Shown piece by piece: positions 10,201 to 17,090 of a stretch of DNA of 49,006 nucleotides. The stretch comes from Myxococcales bacterium (GTDB taxonomy: Bacteria > Myxococcota_A > Polyangia > Polyangiales > Polyangiaceae). A model generated the notes under the pieces. The model had not been told where the DNA came from, searched no databases, and saw only the letters and a program-made list of their open reading frames with translations. The DNA lies in contig JAAZAA010000135.1 in assembly GCA_012514535.1 (NCBI GenBank), positions 1-49,006 on the forward strand. The letters run 5' to 3'. Position 1 is the stretch's first letter; each line of letters opens with the position of its first letter. Made by a program: the position numbers and the translations under genes.

Positions 10201-12439
10201 TGCCGGGGCTGTGATAGGGGACCTGCACCTGCAGGAAGCGAGCGAAGATCCCCTCGCTCGTCAGCTCCCGTTCGATGTCCTCGAGCACCTCCCGCTTGCC
10301 TGCGAGGCTGACGCTGGAGGGGCTGTTGATGGCGCCGACCGCGACGAACTCTTCCCGACCCCGCACGAGCTCGCGCGCACGCGCCTCCGTGACCCCGACC
10401 GCCAGCATGGTCCCCGTGCCCTCGGTGCGATGCTGCAGCCTGCTCCGATGCACGATGACCGTGGCCGCGTCCTCGATGCTCAGGATGCCCGCCGCGTAGG
10501 CCGCCGCGGCTTCACCGACGCTGTGTCCGGCGATGACTCCAGGGACGATGCCCCAGGAGCTCCACAGGCGGAACAACCCGACCTGGAGCGCGAAAATGCA
10601 TGGCTGCGCGATGCGCGTCTCCTGGATGCGCGACGCCGCTTCCTCGCGAAGGAGCTCCTCCAGGACGGACCACCCGGCGCGCTCGCGCACCAGGGCGTCG
10701 ACCTCTTCGACGGCAGCCCGAAAGATCGGCTCCGAGCCGAGGAGGTCGCGCCCCATCCGCCACCACTGGGGCCCCATCCCCGTGAACAGGAAGCCGAGCG
10801 GGGCCGCGCCGTCCCCGGGGGCGGCCCCGCGGGCCACCCCCGCCGGATCGTCCTCCTGGGCCGCCATGCGCAGCTTCTCGAGGAGCTCCTCGCGATCCGC
10901 GGCGACGATGCCGAGGCGCTCCTTGTGGTGACTGCGACGTCGCGCGAGGGTGTAGGAGACGCGAGAGAGCGGCAGCTCGGCGCCGGCGCCCGTCTCGAGG
11001 TAGTCGGCGAGTCGCTGCGCGTTGGCGGCGAGGGCGGCTTTGGAGTGGGCGGAGAGCGGGAACAGGAGCGCGGTCGGGGCTGCGTCTCCTTCGAGGACCT
11101 CGGGAGCCTGCGGCGCCGGCCGCGGCCCCTCCTGCAAGATGGCGTGGGCGTTCGTGCCGCCGAAGCCGAAGGAGTTCAGGCAGGCGAGGCGAGGGCCGGG
11201 CACGTCGGGCCAGGGCCTGTGGGACGTGACGACCTCGAGGGCGAGATCCTGGAAGTCGATCTGGGGGTTGGGGGTGTGGAAATGCAGGTTGGCGGGGAGC
11301 TCACCGTGCTTCAGGGCGAGGACGACCTTGAGCAGACCGGCGACGCCCGACGCCGACTCCGTGTGCCCGATGTTCGATTTGACGGAGCCGATCAGACAGG
11401 GCTGCCCCGCAGGACGCCCCTCGCGCAGCACGCGGCCGAGCGCGTTCACTTCGATGGGATCTCCGACGGGTGTGCCCGTGCCGTGGGCCTCGACGTACTG
11501 GATCTCGGAGGGGGCGATGCCGGCGCGCGCCTGCGCCTCCCGCAGGAGGGCCTCCTGGGCCTCCCCGTTGGGGACCGAGATCCCCTTGGTGCGGCCGTCC
11601 TGGTTCGAGGCGGTGCTGCGGATGATCGCGTGGATCTCGTTCCCGTCGCGCAAGGCGTCGTCGAGCCGCTTGAGCAGGATCACCCCTGCGCCCTCCGCCC
11701 GGACGTAGCCATTGGCGCCCGCATCGAAGGAGTGGCAGCGCCCGTCGGGCGACAGCATGGAGGCCTTGCTCATGGCCACCGTCATCTCGGGCCGCAGGAT
11801 GACGTTCACGCCGCCGGCCAACGCGGCGTCGCATTCCCCGTGCAGCAGGCTCTCGCAAGCCAGATGCAGCGCCACGAGCGACGACGAGCACGCCGTGTCC
11901 AGCGCGACGCTGGGGCCGCGCAGGTCGAAGAGGTACGAGATGCGGTTGGCCGCGATGCTCATGCTCGTGCCGGTGCCCGTGTACGCGTCGATGAGCTCGC
12001 GCGAGGAGAGCTGCATGTGTGCGTAGTCGTGGATGAAGAGCCCCACGAAGACGCCGGTCTTGGACCCCCGCAGGGCGGCGAGCGGCTCACCCGCGTGTTC
12101 GAGGGCCTCGTAGGCCACCTCGAGGAGGAGCCGCTGCTGCGGATCGACGTGCACCGCCTCGCGAGGAGAGATCCCGAAGAACTCCGGGTCGAAGAGGTCG
12201 ATGCCGTCGAGGAAGCCGCCCCAGCGGACGTACATCTTCCCCGGCTTGGCTCGATCTTCCGAGAAGAGCGCCTCCTTGTTCCAGCGATCGGGAGGAATCT
12301 CACCGATGGCGTCCACCCCATCGCGCAGGAGGGTCCAGAACTCGCCCGGGTTCGTCACGCCGCCGGGGAAGCGACAGCCGAGCCCGACGATGGCGATGGG
12401 TGACTGGGAAACGTGCGATCGGCCAGAAGACTGTGTCAT
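4271..12439 (-). CDS. Single-module fully reducing type I PKS: KS-AT-DH-psiKR-ER-KR-ACP-TE-TE
   Basis: Large polyketide or fatty-acid-like synthase, 2722 aa from ATG 12439 (an in-frame GTG lies at 12538). KS about 12-440: C184 in DTACSSS, H319, H359. AT about 548-860: S640 in GHSVGE, VPYHS at 741-745. DH about 915-1190: H944, with the usual Gly of HxxxGxxxxP replaced by Glu, and D1106. Structural pseudo-KR about 1200-1430. ER about 1450-1770: GGVGQA. KR about 1785-1965: GGFGGFG, LDD, S1920/Y1934/K1897; LDD predicts B-type stereochemistry. ACP: S2097 in GLDSL. Two related thioesterases follow at about 2193-2425 and 2475-2700. TE1 has C2266 in GHCMG with D2374/H2402. TE2 has G2543 in GHGLG, retains D2650 and H2679, and has lost the FPYAGG and LPGRGRR motifs. 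There is no N-terminal docking domain, so it probably acts alone and iteratively. Extender choice and product are unknown. Confidence 0.95.
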   Translation of the reverse strand: MTQSSGRSHVSQSPIAIVGLGCRFPGGVTNPGEFWTLLRDGVDAIGEIPPDRWNKEALFSEDRAKPGKMYVRWGGFLDGIDLFDPEFFGISPREAVHVDPQQRLLLEVAYEALEHAGEPLAALRGSKTGVFVGLFIHDYAHMQLSSRELIDAYTGTGTSMSIAANRISYLFDLRGPSVALDTACSSSLVALHLACESLLHGECDAALAGGVNVILRPEMTVAMSKASMLSPDGRCHSFDAGANGYVRAEGAGVILLKRLDDALRDGNEIHAIIRSTASNQDGRTKGISVPNGEAQEALLREAQARAGIAPSEIQYVEAHGTGTPVGDPIEVNALGRVLREGRPAGQPCLIGSVKSNIGHTESASGVAGLLKVVLALKHGELPANLHFHTPNPQIDFQDLALEVVTSHRPWPDVPGPRLACLNSFGFGGTNAHAILQEGPRPAPQAPEVLEGDAAPTALLFPLSAHSKAALAANAQRLADYLETGAGAELPLSRVSYTLARRRSHHKERLGIVAADREELLEKLRMAAQEDDPAGVARGAAPGDGAAPLGFLFTGMGPQWWRMGRDLLGSEPIFRAAVEEVDALVRERAGWSVLEELLREEAASRIQETRIAQPCIFALQVGLFRLWSSWGIVPGVIAGHSVGEAAAAYAAGILSIEDAATVIVHRSRLQHRTEGTGTMLAVGVTEARARELVRGREEFVAVGAINSPSSVSLAGKREVLEDIERELTSEGIFARFLQVQVPYHSPGMDPLREELLSSLASITPRPARIPYYSTIRGTLVEGPELDAEYFWHNVRDTVVFHQAMERMIDAGVVDYVELGAHPALARSVLECLGTRRGSSLPSLRRNQDDRRTLLGTLGELYCKGHDPSGPHGARVEPPCELPSYPWQRQRYWDEPQESAARRLGSGASLQLAAEGEAHPLLGSRLSMVDQVFESQATELDYVDDHLVREAPVFPGAGYLEMSFAAAQRLRQRGDVCLRSVRFENALFWPKDETVRLQTVVRHGELEIHSRAQSDTSWTRHMSATLTPLDGRAFPRLDVDAVRARLPEQIPAEHVYPLFQDIGLVYGPAFQGITSVSRRRGEALADVVLPAEVADQQSDYLFHPALLDACLHTLFCTLGIDGEDADMRGDVYLPVRIERFVLRRPAGATLRSHCLLRERDGDRSFTGDVFIYDDDGELVALAEGLTCQNLTASDAPIPEKVRGWTYAYRWEEARFERTASDAERTGAATWVLLADERGIAARLGELLTRAGDSAVFVRPGQHFEEAPDGSFRLDPGNPEHFRELVDRLGAHRALAGVVHLWGLDVVAGEETTTLELRASHARTYGSALHLVQTLGDHPTPARLWFVTAGAFPVVEDDTSLSPAQAPLWGLSRVIGNELPLFQPTIVDLSAEPVPSEVEQLARELASPSAEDEIALRGTRRYVHRFALRDDDATLLEPAAPPPNYALECVRKGSFDGLVFREAASPDLPPGGVEIEVESVGLNFKDVMKATGLLPQSAMENNFWGGALGMECSGRVLRVGRDVRDLTPGQEVVAFARHAFRRRLVTDARLVVVKPRGLSFDQAAALPLAFVTAHYALSELGRMQPGESVLIHAATGGVGQAAVRLAQRVGARILATAGSEEKRSLLRRAGIADAFDSRSLDFVGQVLDATGGKGVDLVLNSLAGDMIDRSLDVLADYGRFLELGKVDIDRNHRLGMRVLDRNASIHGVDLDRLLAQRPDHAGRLLREVMALFEDEELTPLPLRGFPAEEVSAAFQHMASAKHVGKVVISLSQPPAALERSVVPRFASDASYLITGGFGGFGRELLQWLAACGARHLVVLSRSGASTPEAHELVQELGRRGVQVHDERLDISSEAALAPLVARFGADLPPLRGVFHAAAILDDDLLKKQTLERYERVAVSKLEAAWALHRATRSAPLDHFVLFSSVTSVLGNHGSGNYVAANAFIDALAHYRRALGLPALTVNWGLIANVGMAQAEPTIRRHLEAGGLTALHTRLGLDALGRELALGTTQVTLSPLRWERWLKYHHKEDSPRFSLVAGTREETPRAGQGDAAFAEAWASASPADRPRLAKEAIGARVARIFGTSPSKLDPETLLSALGLDSLMALELRSKLEELGLSLPVATLLERTTLNSLTEALVASARPSSAPPPSPEGAEITESEPSTSVGTEPPAGATARPAAPTGTSRWIVTPEIKEQPQVRLICFPYAGGAPTAFHDWAQEVPEDFEVSAINLPGRGRRIGEAAYRDVSTMADEICRELLPLTDVPFAFYGHCMGAILMYEVAVRLRDRGHEPAHLFVGGAMAPHLYQSALLHEQPEPKFLDVLQLLDFTGTRALLEDDEMRRLLVPTLRADFEAVATYGRDFSRRAPLSCPITGFAAKRDLFAAPSSMTAWREYSTGPFALHLLDVHHYFVETHRTYLARTVAAAVAHDLGRSDVGRLRAGAAEFAHLARPMDVEARREPVYEHVDATPWFVDEPARGDASVRLYCFPAALGSDPGRRLLDSEVARHAAITRIAPPQEAHLALPQQARAIARALEASARPEPFAFFGHGLGALLAYEVARELAARGGRSPVHLFVTGAAAPHLYLAPNANLLGDDKLVDVLDVIGHPHVGDLRRSAALRRELLPRVRRDFERMADYSASRQIALRTPITVLRAKNDLWTFFYGMEAWADYTEGPFEIVTSASGDHFHVDKDPAWTAELVVRKLVGSPPLVPGKTAAAQGATLQAPPGK

Positions 12440-12615
12440 GCGCGTCTCGTTCGAAATGGACTCGCTCGGAGAGCTGGATGCTCCACCGGGGCCATTCGGG
12501 TAGATGGGTAGACTCGTCCGGTTTACTAAGTCAGGCACCCTACTGAACTGGCATGTTGTGCGTCAATGGCGTTGTGGGTCTTCGTTCGGGGTTGGCAATT
12601 TGCGGATCGGTTGCG
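12440..12615 (-). promoter_or_regulatory. PKS leader and candidate promoter
   Basis: Read on the minus strand, TTGACG (12566-12561) is followed 18 bp later by TAGGGT, a weak -10. Transcription from it would leave a leader of roughly 90 nt before the ATG at 12439. The TTGACG is also the intact half of a degenerate copy of the neighbouring palindrome, so a repressor or activator bound there would compete with or contact polymerase. No strong Shine-Dalgarno is visible, only GAGACG. The promoter is tentative. Confidence 0.3.
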
Positions 12616-12851
12616 TTGATTTCCGTCAATTGGTCGAAGTGCACGACGGGTGCGCGGCTGAGAAATTCTTTTGCCCGGCGTTTGCGTTGACGTCCGTCAA
12701 GTGGGCTGTCGGTTTCGTTGATATTCGTCAATGGAGCGACGTGGCGCGTGGCTTCGTGAGAAGGTTTCGTTGATGTTCGTCAATCGTGAGGAGGCGCGAG
12801 GGAGCGCGTTCGGCGGCTCTGAAAGGCTCGGGGCGCGTTGACGTTCGTCAA
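12616..12851. repeat. Array of five palindromic 14-mers (TTGAyGTTCGTCAA) upstream of the PKS
   Basis: Cores lie at 12616-12629 (TTGATTTCCGTCAA), 12687-12700 (TTGACGTCCGTCAA), 12718-12731 (TTGATATTCGTCAA), 12770-12783 (TTGATGTTCGTCAA) and 12838-12851 (TTGACGTTCGTCAA). Two are perfect 6+2+6 inverted repeats; in the others one arm is intact. Most are preceded by TTTCG or TTGCG. A degenerate sixth copy keeps CGTCAA at 12561-12566. Start-to-start distances are 71, 31, 52 and 68 bp. These are not a common multiple of three, so the repeats are not a coding repeat. The layout looks like a multi-site operator for a dimeric DNA-binding protein in the PKS/chemoreceptor intergenic region. The cognate regulator is not identified. 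Confidence 0.75.
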
Positions 12852-12857
12852 TTGTTT

Positions 12858-12880
12858 GCCGCGCCGCGTCACGGCGCGGC
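12858..12880. other. Perfect 9-bp hairpin next to the palindrome array
   Basis: GCCGCGCCG (12858-12866) pairs with CGGCGCGGC (12872-12880) around a 5-nt loop. It starts 6 bp after the last palindrome. No T-run follows on either side. It could be a barrier or terminator-like structure; its role is unknown. Confidence 0.4.
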
Positions 12881-12951
12881 GACGCGTGGGCGGGGTCAGG
12901 GCAGATCCGGGGTGGCGCCTCCTCGCGCGTCGTGGAGCGCGTGACGCACCT

Positions 12952-13000
12952 GTTCATGCGCAGTTTTCATGCGCAGGTTCGTGTGCTGGTTCATGTGCTG
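12952..13000. repeat. 12-13-bp tandem repeat, four degenerate copies
   Basis: Successive units are GTTCATGCGCAG, TTTTCATGCGCAG, GTTCGTGTGCTG and GTTCATGTGCTG. Units 1-2 and 3-4 resemble each other most, as expected after a two-step duplication. It is non-coding. Confidence 0.6.
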
Positions 13001-13410
13001 GGAGCGCGGTGCCTACATTCGCGGCGAGCTCCGCGGGACTCGTCGTTGTCCGGCCCATGGGTCGGCGACGTGAACGCGCGTATCCGTTCTCGAACTGCTC
13101 CCTTGGATGTAAGATGCATCTGAGTACATGTTCGAAGTCTTCTCGTCGCTGGTGCTCGAACGATGGGCGCTGCTCGTCGACGACCAGCACGTACGAACCA
13201 CCAGGAGCGCCGTCGGCAAGGCGCCCATTCCACCGAGGCCTGCGGCTTGCCGGGGGCTTTCGCGCACCCTGCCTCAGGCGCCCCAGTCGCCTCTTCGGTG
13301 ACGACGAACGTCTGCCCGAAGAACCCGTTCGTCACTCCAAGTCCGCAGCGTCCACTCCAGCGCAGAAGCCCCCTCCCGATCGGCTCCTCTCTCTCCAGGG
13401 TTCGTCCGCC

Positions 13411-13452
13411 GCCTCATCCCGCCCGCCTCATCCCGCCCGCCTCATCCCGCCG
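13411..13452. repeat. 14-bp tandem repeat GCCTCATCCCGCCC, three copies
   Basis: Three consecutive units, with only the last base of the third differing. Two further degraded units (CTGCGTCCCGCCC, GCCTCGTCCGCCC) follow. It lies about 115 bp upstream of the chemoreceptor start. Confidence 0.7.
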
Positions 13453-13566
13453 CTGCGTCCCGCCCGCCTCGTCCGCCCACGCCCGGTATCCCCCCGCCGC
13501 GCCCGCTCCCGTCCCCTCGTCGCTCTCCCGGCTCTCCGTGGAATCACCCTTCTCCTCGGTCCGACC

Positions 13567-15333
13567 ATGAAACGCCCCTCTCGTCTCCCCACCCTCCTCT
13601 TCATCGGCCTCGACGGTCTCTTCGGGCCGCTGGTGACGTTCGCCTTCGTCCACCTCTTCGTCGGCGCGAATCACGTCCACGCGGCGCTGGTCCTGAGCGG
13701 GCTCTTGCTCGTCAAGGTCGGTTTGTGTGTCTTCGCCGTGCAGAGGAGCTTCCGAGACTACGATCTCTTCCACGAAGCGGAGCGCGACGCCGAGAAGGAT
13801 CGACTGGTCGTCCTCGCCGACCGACGCATGCAGGCGTTCGGGCGGACGATGGGGCTCGTCTATCCGCTCACCTGGCTCGCGATGCTCGCGGGCGGCCACG
13901 CGATCTTCCACCTCGCTCCCGACCACTTCGCCGCCCCCGCCGGCTCGTCGCTGCCCGCGGCCCTCATCATCGGGGCCACGATGTTCGGCGCGCTCGCCCT
14001 GGCGTTTCCGCTGGCCGTCCTGCTCGCCGCGGGTCCCGCCGGGATCTGCTTCGTCCACGCGCGGAAGCGGGGGATCGACCTCTCGCGGGAGCCGGTCGGC
14101 TTGCAGCGCCGCATCGGTCTGATGGCCTTCGCCTTGGCGCTCGGTCCGCTCTTCTGGATGATCGGCGTCGGGTACTGGGAGCAGGTCCGCGTCATCACGG
14201 ACGTGGTCGGAGGGCGCACCGCGGCGCTCGCGCCCGAGCTGGTCGCGGAGGCCGGTCAGGGATTCCTGGTGAACGCGAGCATCTTCGCCGTCCTCGTCTG
14301 CTTCTGGGCGCCCATCTGCGCGGTCCTCTTCTCCCGCGCCGTGTCCCAGCCGCTCGAGCGACTGGCGGCCACGACCAAGGAGGTGGTGGAGGAGGGCAAC
14401 CAGACCCGGATGGACGTGCTGCCGAGCAGCTTCCGTGACGAGGCCGGCGTCCTCTCGGAGCGCTTCAACGACCTGCTGGACATGATGCGTGACCTCAGCC
14501 GGGCGGCAGACGACATCGCGTCGGGGCGCCTCCACGCCCGGGTGTCGAGGGACGGCGAGCTCCCCGATGCCTTTCGGCGCATGACGGAGAGCCTGAACGA
14601 TCTCGTCGGCAAGATCCGACAGACGTCCGTCAACCTCGCCGCCGCGGCGACGGAGATCCTGGCGGCGACGCAGGAACAAGAGAGCGCGGCGGCGTCCCAA
14701 TCCAGCGCGATGACCGAGATCAGCCACACCATGGACTCCTTGTCGTCCTCGGCGGCCCACGTGTCGCACTCCGTGTCGGAGGTCCTGGCGAACGCGGAGC
14801 AGACGCTCTCGACCGCGGACAACATGGTCGCTCAGATCGAGAGCCTCTCCAGCCACACCGGGCGCATCAAGGAGCTCCTGGACACGATCCAGGGCATCGC
14901 CGACAGGAGCGATCTCCTGGCGCTCAACGGGTCCCTCGAGGCGAGCCGCGCCGGGGAGGGAGGCCGGGGTTTCGCGCTGGTCGCCGCGGAGATGCGCCGG
15001 CTCGCCGAGCGCGTGACGGCCTCCGTCGAAGACGTCAAGAAGCTCGTGACGGACATCCACCACTCCAGCAGCTCCACGATCATGGCGACGGAAGAGGGGC
15101 GTCGCTTCGCGCGCGAGACGACGGACGCCGCGCGCAGCATCACCCTCGCGTCGCAGCAGCAGCTGAGCGGCACCGAGCAAGTCTCCCAGAGCGTGCGCGA
15201 CATCGCGGAGGTGGTGACGCAGGCGGCGGCGGCGACGTCGCAGACGCGGACGACCGCACAGAGCCTCAAAGAACAGGCGGATCTGCTCTCGGCCCTCGTG
15301 AAGAGGTTCGAGATCGCCGACGCGAACGCCTGA
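13567..15333 (+). CDS. Methyl-accepting chemotaxis protein with six-TM N-terminus
   Basis: Chemoreceptor-type signalling protein, 588 aa, that would control a CheA kinase. The N-terminal 256 residues contain about six hydrophobic segments (near 10-33, 37-58, 94-115, 130-162, 181-203, 235-256) instead of the usual two flanking a periplasmic ligand domain. A HAMP linker follows (about 257-350, possibly two units), then a long coiled-coil signalling domain. The conserved hairpin tip is at about 440-485 (DLLALNGSLEASRAGEGGRG, corresponding to the NILALNAAVEAARAGE tip of known receptors). ATG 13567 is chosen because membrane segments begin right after it; no good Shine-Dalgarno is visible and the frame is open further upstream. 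No che genes adjoin it, so it is an orphan receptor here. It is transcribed divergently from the PKS and shares the palindrome-containing intergenic region. Confidence 0.9.
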   Translation: MKRPSRLPTLLFIGLDGLFGPLVTFAFVHLFVGANHVHAALVLSGLLLVKVGLCVFAVQRSFRDYDLFHEAERDAEKDRLVVLADRRMQAFGRTMGLVYPLTWLAMLAGGHAIFHLAPDHFAAPAGSSLPAALIIGATMFGALALAFPLAVLLAAGPAGICFVHARKRGIDLSREPVGLQRRIGLMAFALALGPLFWMIGVGYWEQVRVITDVVGGRTAALAPELVAEAGQGFLVNASIFAVLVCFWAPICAVLFSRAVSQPLERLAATTKEVVEEGNQTRMDVLPSSFRDEAGVLSERFNDLLDMMRDLSRAADDIASGRLHARVSRDGELPDAFRRMTESLNDLVGKIRQTSVNLAAAATEILAATQEQESAAASQSSAMTEISHTMDSLSSSAAHVSHSVSEVLANAEQTLSTADNMVAQIESLSSHTGRIKELLDTIQGIADRSDLLALNGSLEASRAGEGGRGFALVAAEMRRLAERVTASVEDVKKLVTDIHHSSSSTIMATEEGRRFARETTDAARSITLASQQQLSGTEQVSQSVRDIAEVVTQAAAATSQTRTTAQSLKEQADLLSALVKRFEIADANA

Positions 15334-15542
15334 GGATCTGAGGATCCGCAGCCAGCGCGGATCTTTGCACCGGCGGTGGCGCCTAAGCGCTCGTTCGAGG
15401 GCCTGCGTGCCCGTGAGCTCGATCAGAACTCGCGTTCACGGGCATTCGGCCCTTGGACGTGAGCAGGACGAATCGCCAGAATGCCCGTTGGTGCGAGGCG
15501 CGAGGGAGCGACGCCCTCCGGGGTCGCTGTCGGAGTCGGTGC

Positions 15543-17021
15543 ATGGTGATCAATCGGATCGATCGAGGTTGGGCAGCTGCGGCGACGATTTCCTGTGCGC
15601 TCGCCGTCGGCGGAGCGGGCGCCTGCGGCGGCGAAGCGACGGGGGGAGCCGCGGCGACCGGCGGGGGCAGCAACCCGAGCGGGACGGGCGGAGCAGCGGC
15701 GGGGGGCGGAGCGGGAGCGCCAGGGAGCACCTCCGGGGGCGCAGGGCCGGGCGGCGGCGGCGGCGGGTCGTCCACCGAGGAAGAGTGGTACCTCAGCGAT
15801 CTGTGTGACACCGGCGACGCGACGAACGCGTGGGGGCCCGTGGAACGGGATCGGAGCAACGGGGAGCAGGCCGCCGACGACGGTGGGCCGATCATCCTGC
15901 AGGGGCGGGTGTACAGCAAAGGGCTCGGGATGCATGCGCCCGCGAGCATCGGCTACGCCCTCGGGGGACAGTGCTCTCGTCTCCAGGCGGTCGTCGGCAT
16001 CGACGCGGAGATGAAGAACGCGGGCTCCATCGTCTTCGAGGTGTGGGGCGACGGCGACCTGCTCCTGGCGACGGAGACCCTCACGGGGGCGGGCCCGGCG
16101 GAGTCCATCGACCTGGACATCAGCGGAGTGCAGGAGCTGCGCCTCGTGCTGAACGAGGACGGCGGCAACGGGAGCGATCACGGGGACTGGGCCGACGCGC
16201 GGGTGACGTGCTCGGCGCGCCCGGCGGAGCTGTGTCCGCGCGTGGACCCGCCGATCCCCACGGTGCCCGGCTACGAGCTGGTCTGGTCCGACGAGTTCGA
16301 CGGGGACGGGCCTCCGGATCCGGCGAACTGGAGCTTCGAGCGGGGCTTCGTGCGCAACGAGGAGCTGCAGTGGTACCAGGAGGACAACGCCTGGCAGCAG
16401 GCGGGTTTCCTCATCATCGAGGGGCGACGAGAGACCCTCGATTTTTCGGACGTGGACCGCAGCGGCTGGCGGGATTGGGCGCGCAATCGCACGGTGGCGG
16501 AGTACACCTCGTCGAGCTTGCACACCCGCGGCAAGCAGAGCTGGCAGTACGGTCGCATCGAGATGCGCGGCCGCATCGTCGCGGCGGAGGGCCTGTGGCC
16601 CGCCTTCTGGACCCTCGGCAACGATGGCGAGTGGCCCAGCAACGGCGAGATCGACATCATGGAGTTCTACAAGGGGCGCATCCACGCGAACTTCGCGGTC
16701 GGGACGGAGACGCGCTGGCAAGCCCGCTGGGACTCCTGGAACCGCGAGGTGTCGAGCTTCGAGGGGACGGACTGGGACGCGAAGTTCCACGTGTGGCGCC
16801 TCGACTGGGACGCCGACAGGGCCTGCATCTTCGTCGATGACGAGCAGGTCAACTGCACGGATGTCGACGACATGCGCAACCCGGACGGATTCGCCCCCTT
16901 CCGTCAGCCCCACTACGTGCTCCTGAACCTCGCCATCGGCGGCAGCGGCGGCGGCGCGGTCTCCGGGGGCACCCGGTTCCCGACCCACTACGTGATCGAC
17001 TACGTCCGGGTGTACCAGTAG
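15543..17021 (+). CDS. Secreted glycoside hydrolase family 16 lipoprotein with NPCBM domain
   Basis: Predicted endo-beta-glucanase (laminarinase/lichenase type), 492 aa. A short hydrophobic signal ends in a lipobox-like GAGAC with C28, then about 50 residues of Gly/Ala/Ser linker. An NPCBM-like carbohydrate-binding module spans about 80-223 (KGLGMHAPASIGYAL, FEVWGDGDLL). The GH16 catalytic domain is about 243-492 (LVWSDEFDG start). The catalytic signature is EIDIME: nucleophile E369, D371, acid/base E374. It ends in the usual DYVRVYQ beta-strand. ATG 15543 is preferred over upstream 15453 because the signal peptide starts there. The family call is strong; the exact glucan (1,3- or 1,3-1,4-beta) cannot be read from sequence. 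It likely acts at the cell surface on external polysaccharide. Confidence 0.92.
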   Translation: MVINRIDRGWAAAATISCALAVGGAGACGGEATGGAAATGGGSNPSGTGGAAAGGGAGAPGSTSGGAGPGGGGGGSSTEEEWYLSDLCDTGDATNAWGPVERDRSNGEQAADDGGPIILQGRVYSKGLGMHAPASIGYALGGQCSRLQAVVGIDAEMKNAGSIVFEVWGDGDLLLATETLTGAGPAESIDLDISGVQELRLVLNEDGGNGSDHGDWADARVTCSARPAELCPRVDPPIPTVPGYELVWSDEFDGDGPPDPANWSFERGFVRNEELQWYQEDNAWQQAGFLIIEGRRETLDFSDVDRSGWRDWARNRTVAEYTSSSLHTRGKQSWQYGRIEMRGRIVAAEGLWPAFWTLGNDGEWPSNGEIDIMEFYKGRIHANFAVGTETRWQARWDSWNREVSSFEGTDWDAKFHVWRLDWDADRACIFVDDEQVNCTDVDDMRNPDGFAPFRQPHYVLLNLAIGGSGGGAVSGGTRFPTHYVIDYVRVYQ

Positions 17022-17090
17022 CCGCGCGTTCGGCGGCGCCGCTGATCGTCGAGGACGCCACGACGCCTCACGCGGAGCCGTTTCTGTAAG

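Larger units (their letters stand above)
12852..13566. other. Long non-coding stretch between the operator array and the chemoreceptor
   Basis: About 715 bp with no convincing gene. Reading frames crossing it have Arg/Ser/Pro-rich, non-protein-like translations. It holds a 9-bp stem hairpin, a 12-13-bp tandem repeat and a 14-bp tandem repeat, listed separately, plus a 10-bp palindrome AGATGCATCT near 13112. The chemoreceptor frame stays open back to 12838, but the conserved protein begins at 13567. Confidence 0.55.

Noticed and set aside
4814-12403. Long open frames on the plus strand opposite the PKS
   Set aside because: They mirror the third-position GC of the PKS codons, have no domain motifs and are split into adjoining pieces, as shadow frames are.
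4271-12439. PKS as one module of a modular assembly line
   Set aside because: There are no docking domains, no neighbouring modules, and it carries its own release domains.
12440-12620. Sigma54 promoter in front of the PKS
   Set aside because: TGGCATG (12550-12556) and TTGGCAATT (12592-12600) resemble a -24 box, but no TTGC-type -12 box occurs at the required spacing on the correct strand.
12555-12854. Palindrome array as a CRISPR
   Set aside because: Units are only 14 bp and vary, spacers range from 17 to 57 bp, and no cas genes are present.
12540-12957. Small minus-strand proteins with LTNINET-like repeats
   Set aside because: The repeated peptides come from the palindromes and fall in different frames; distances between copies are not multiples of three and there is no ribosome-binding site.
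12838-13566. Upstream extension of the chemoreceptor frame to 12838
   Set aside because: The translation is Arg/Ser/Pro-rich without domain features, crosses three non-coding repeats and lies before the first membrane helix; the protein is taken to begin at 13567.
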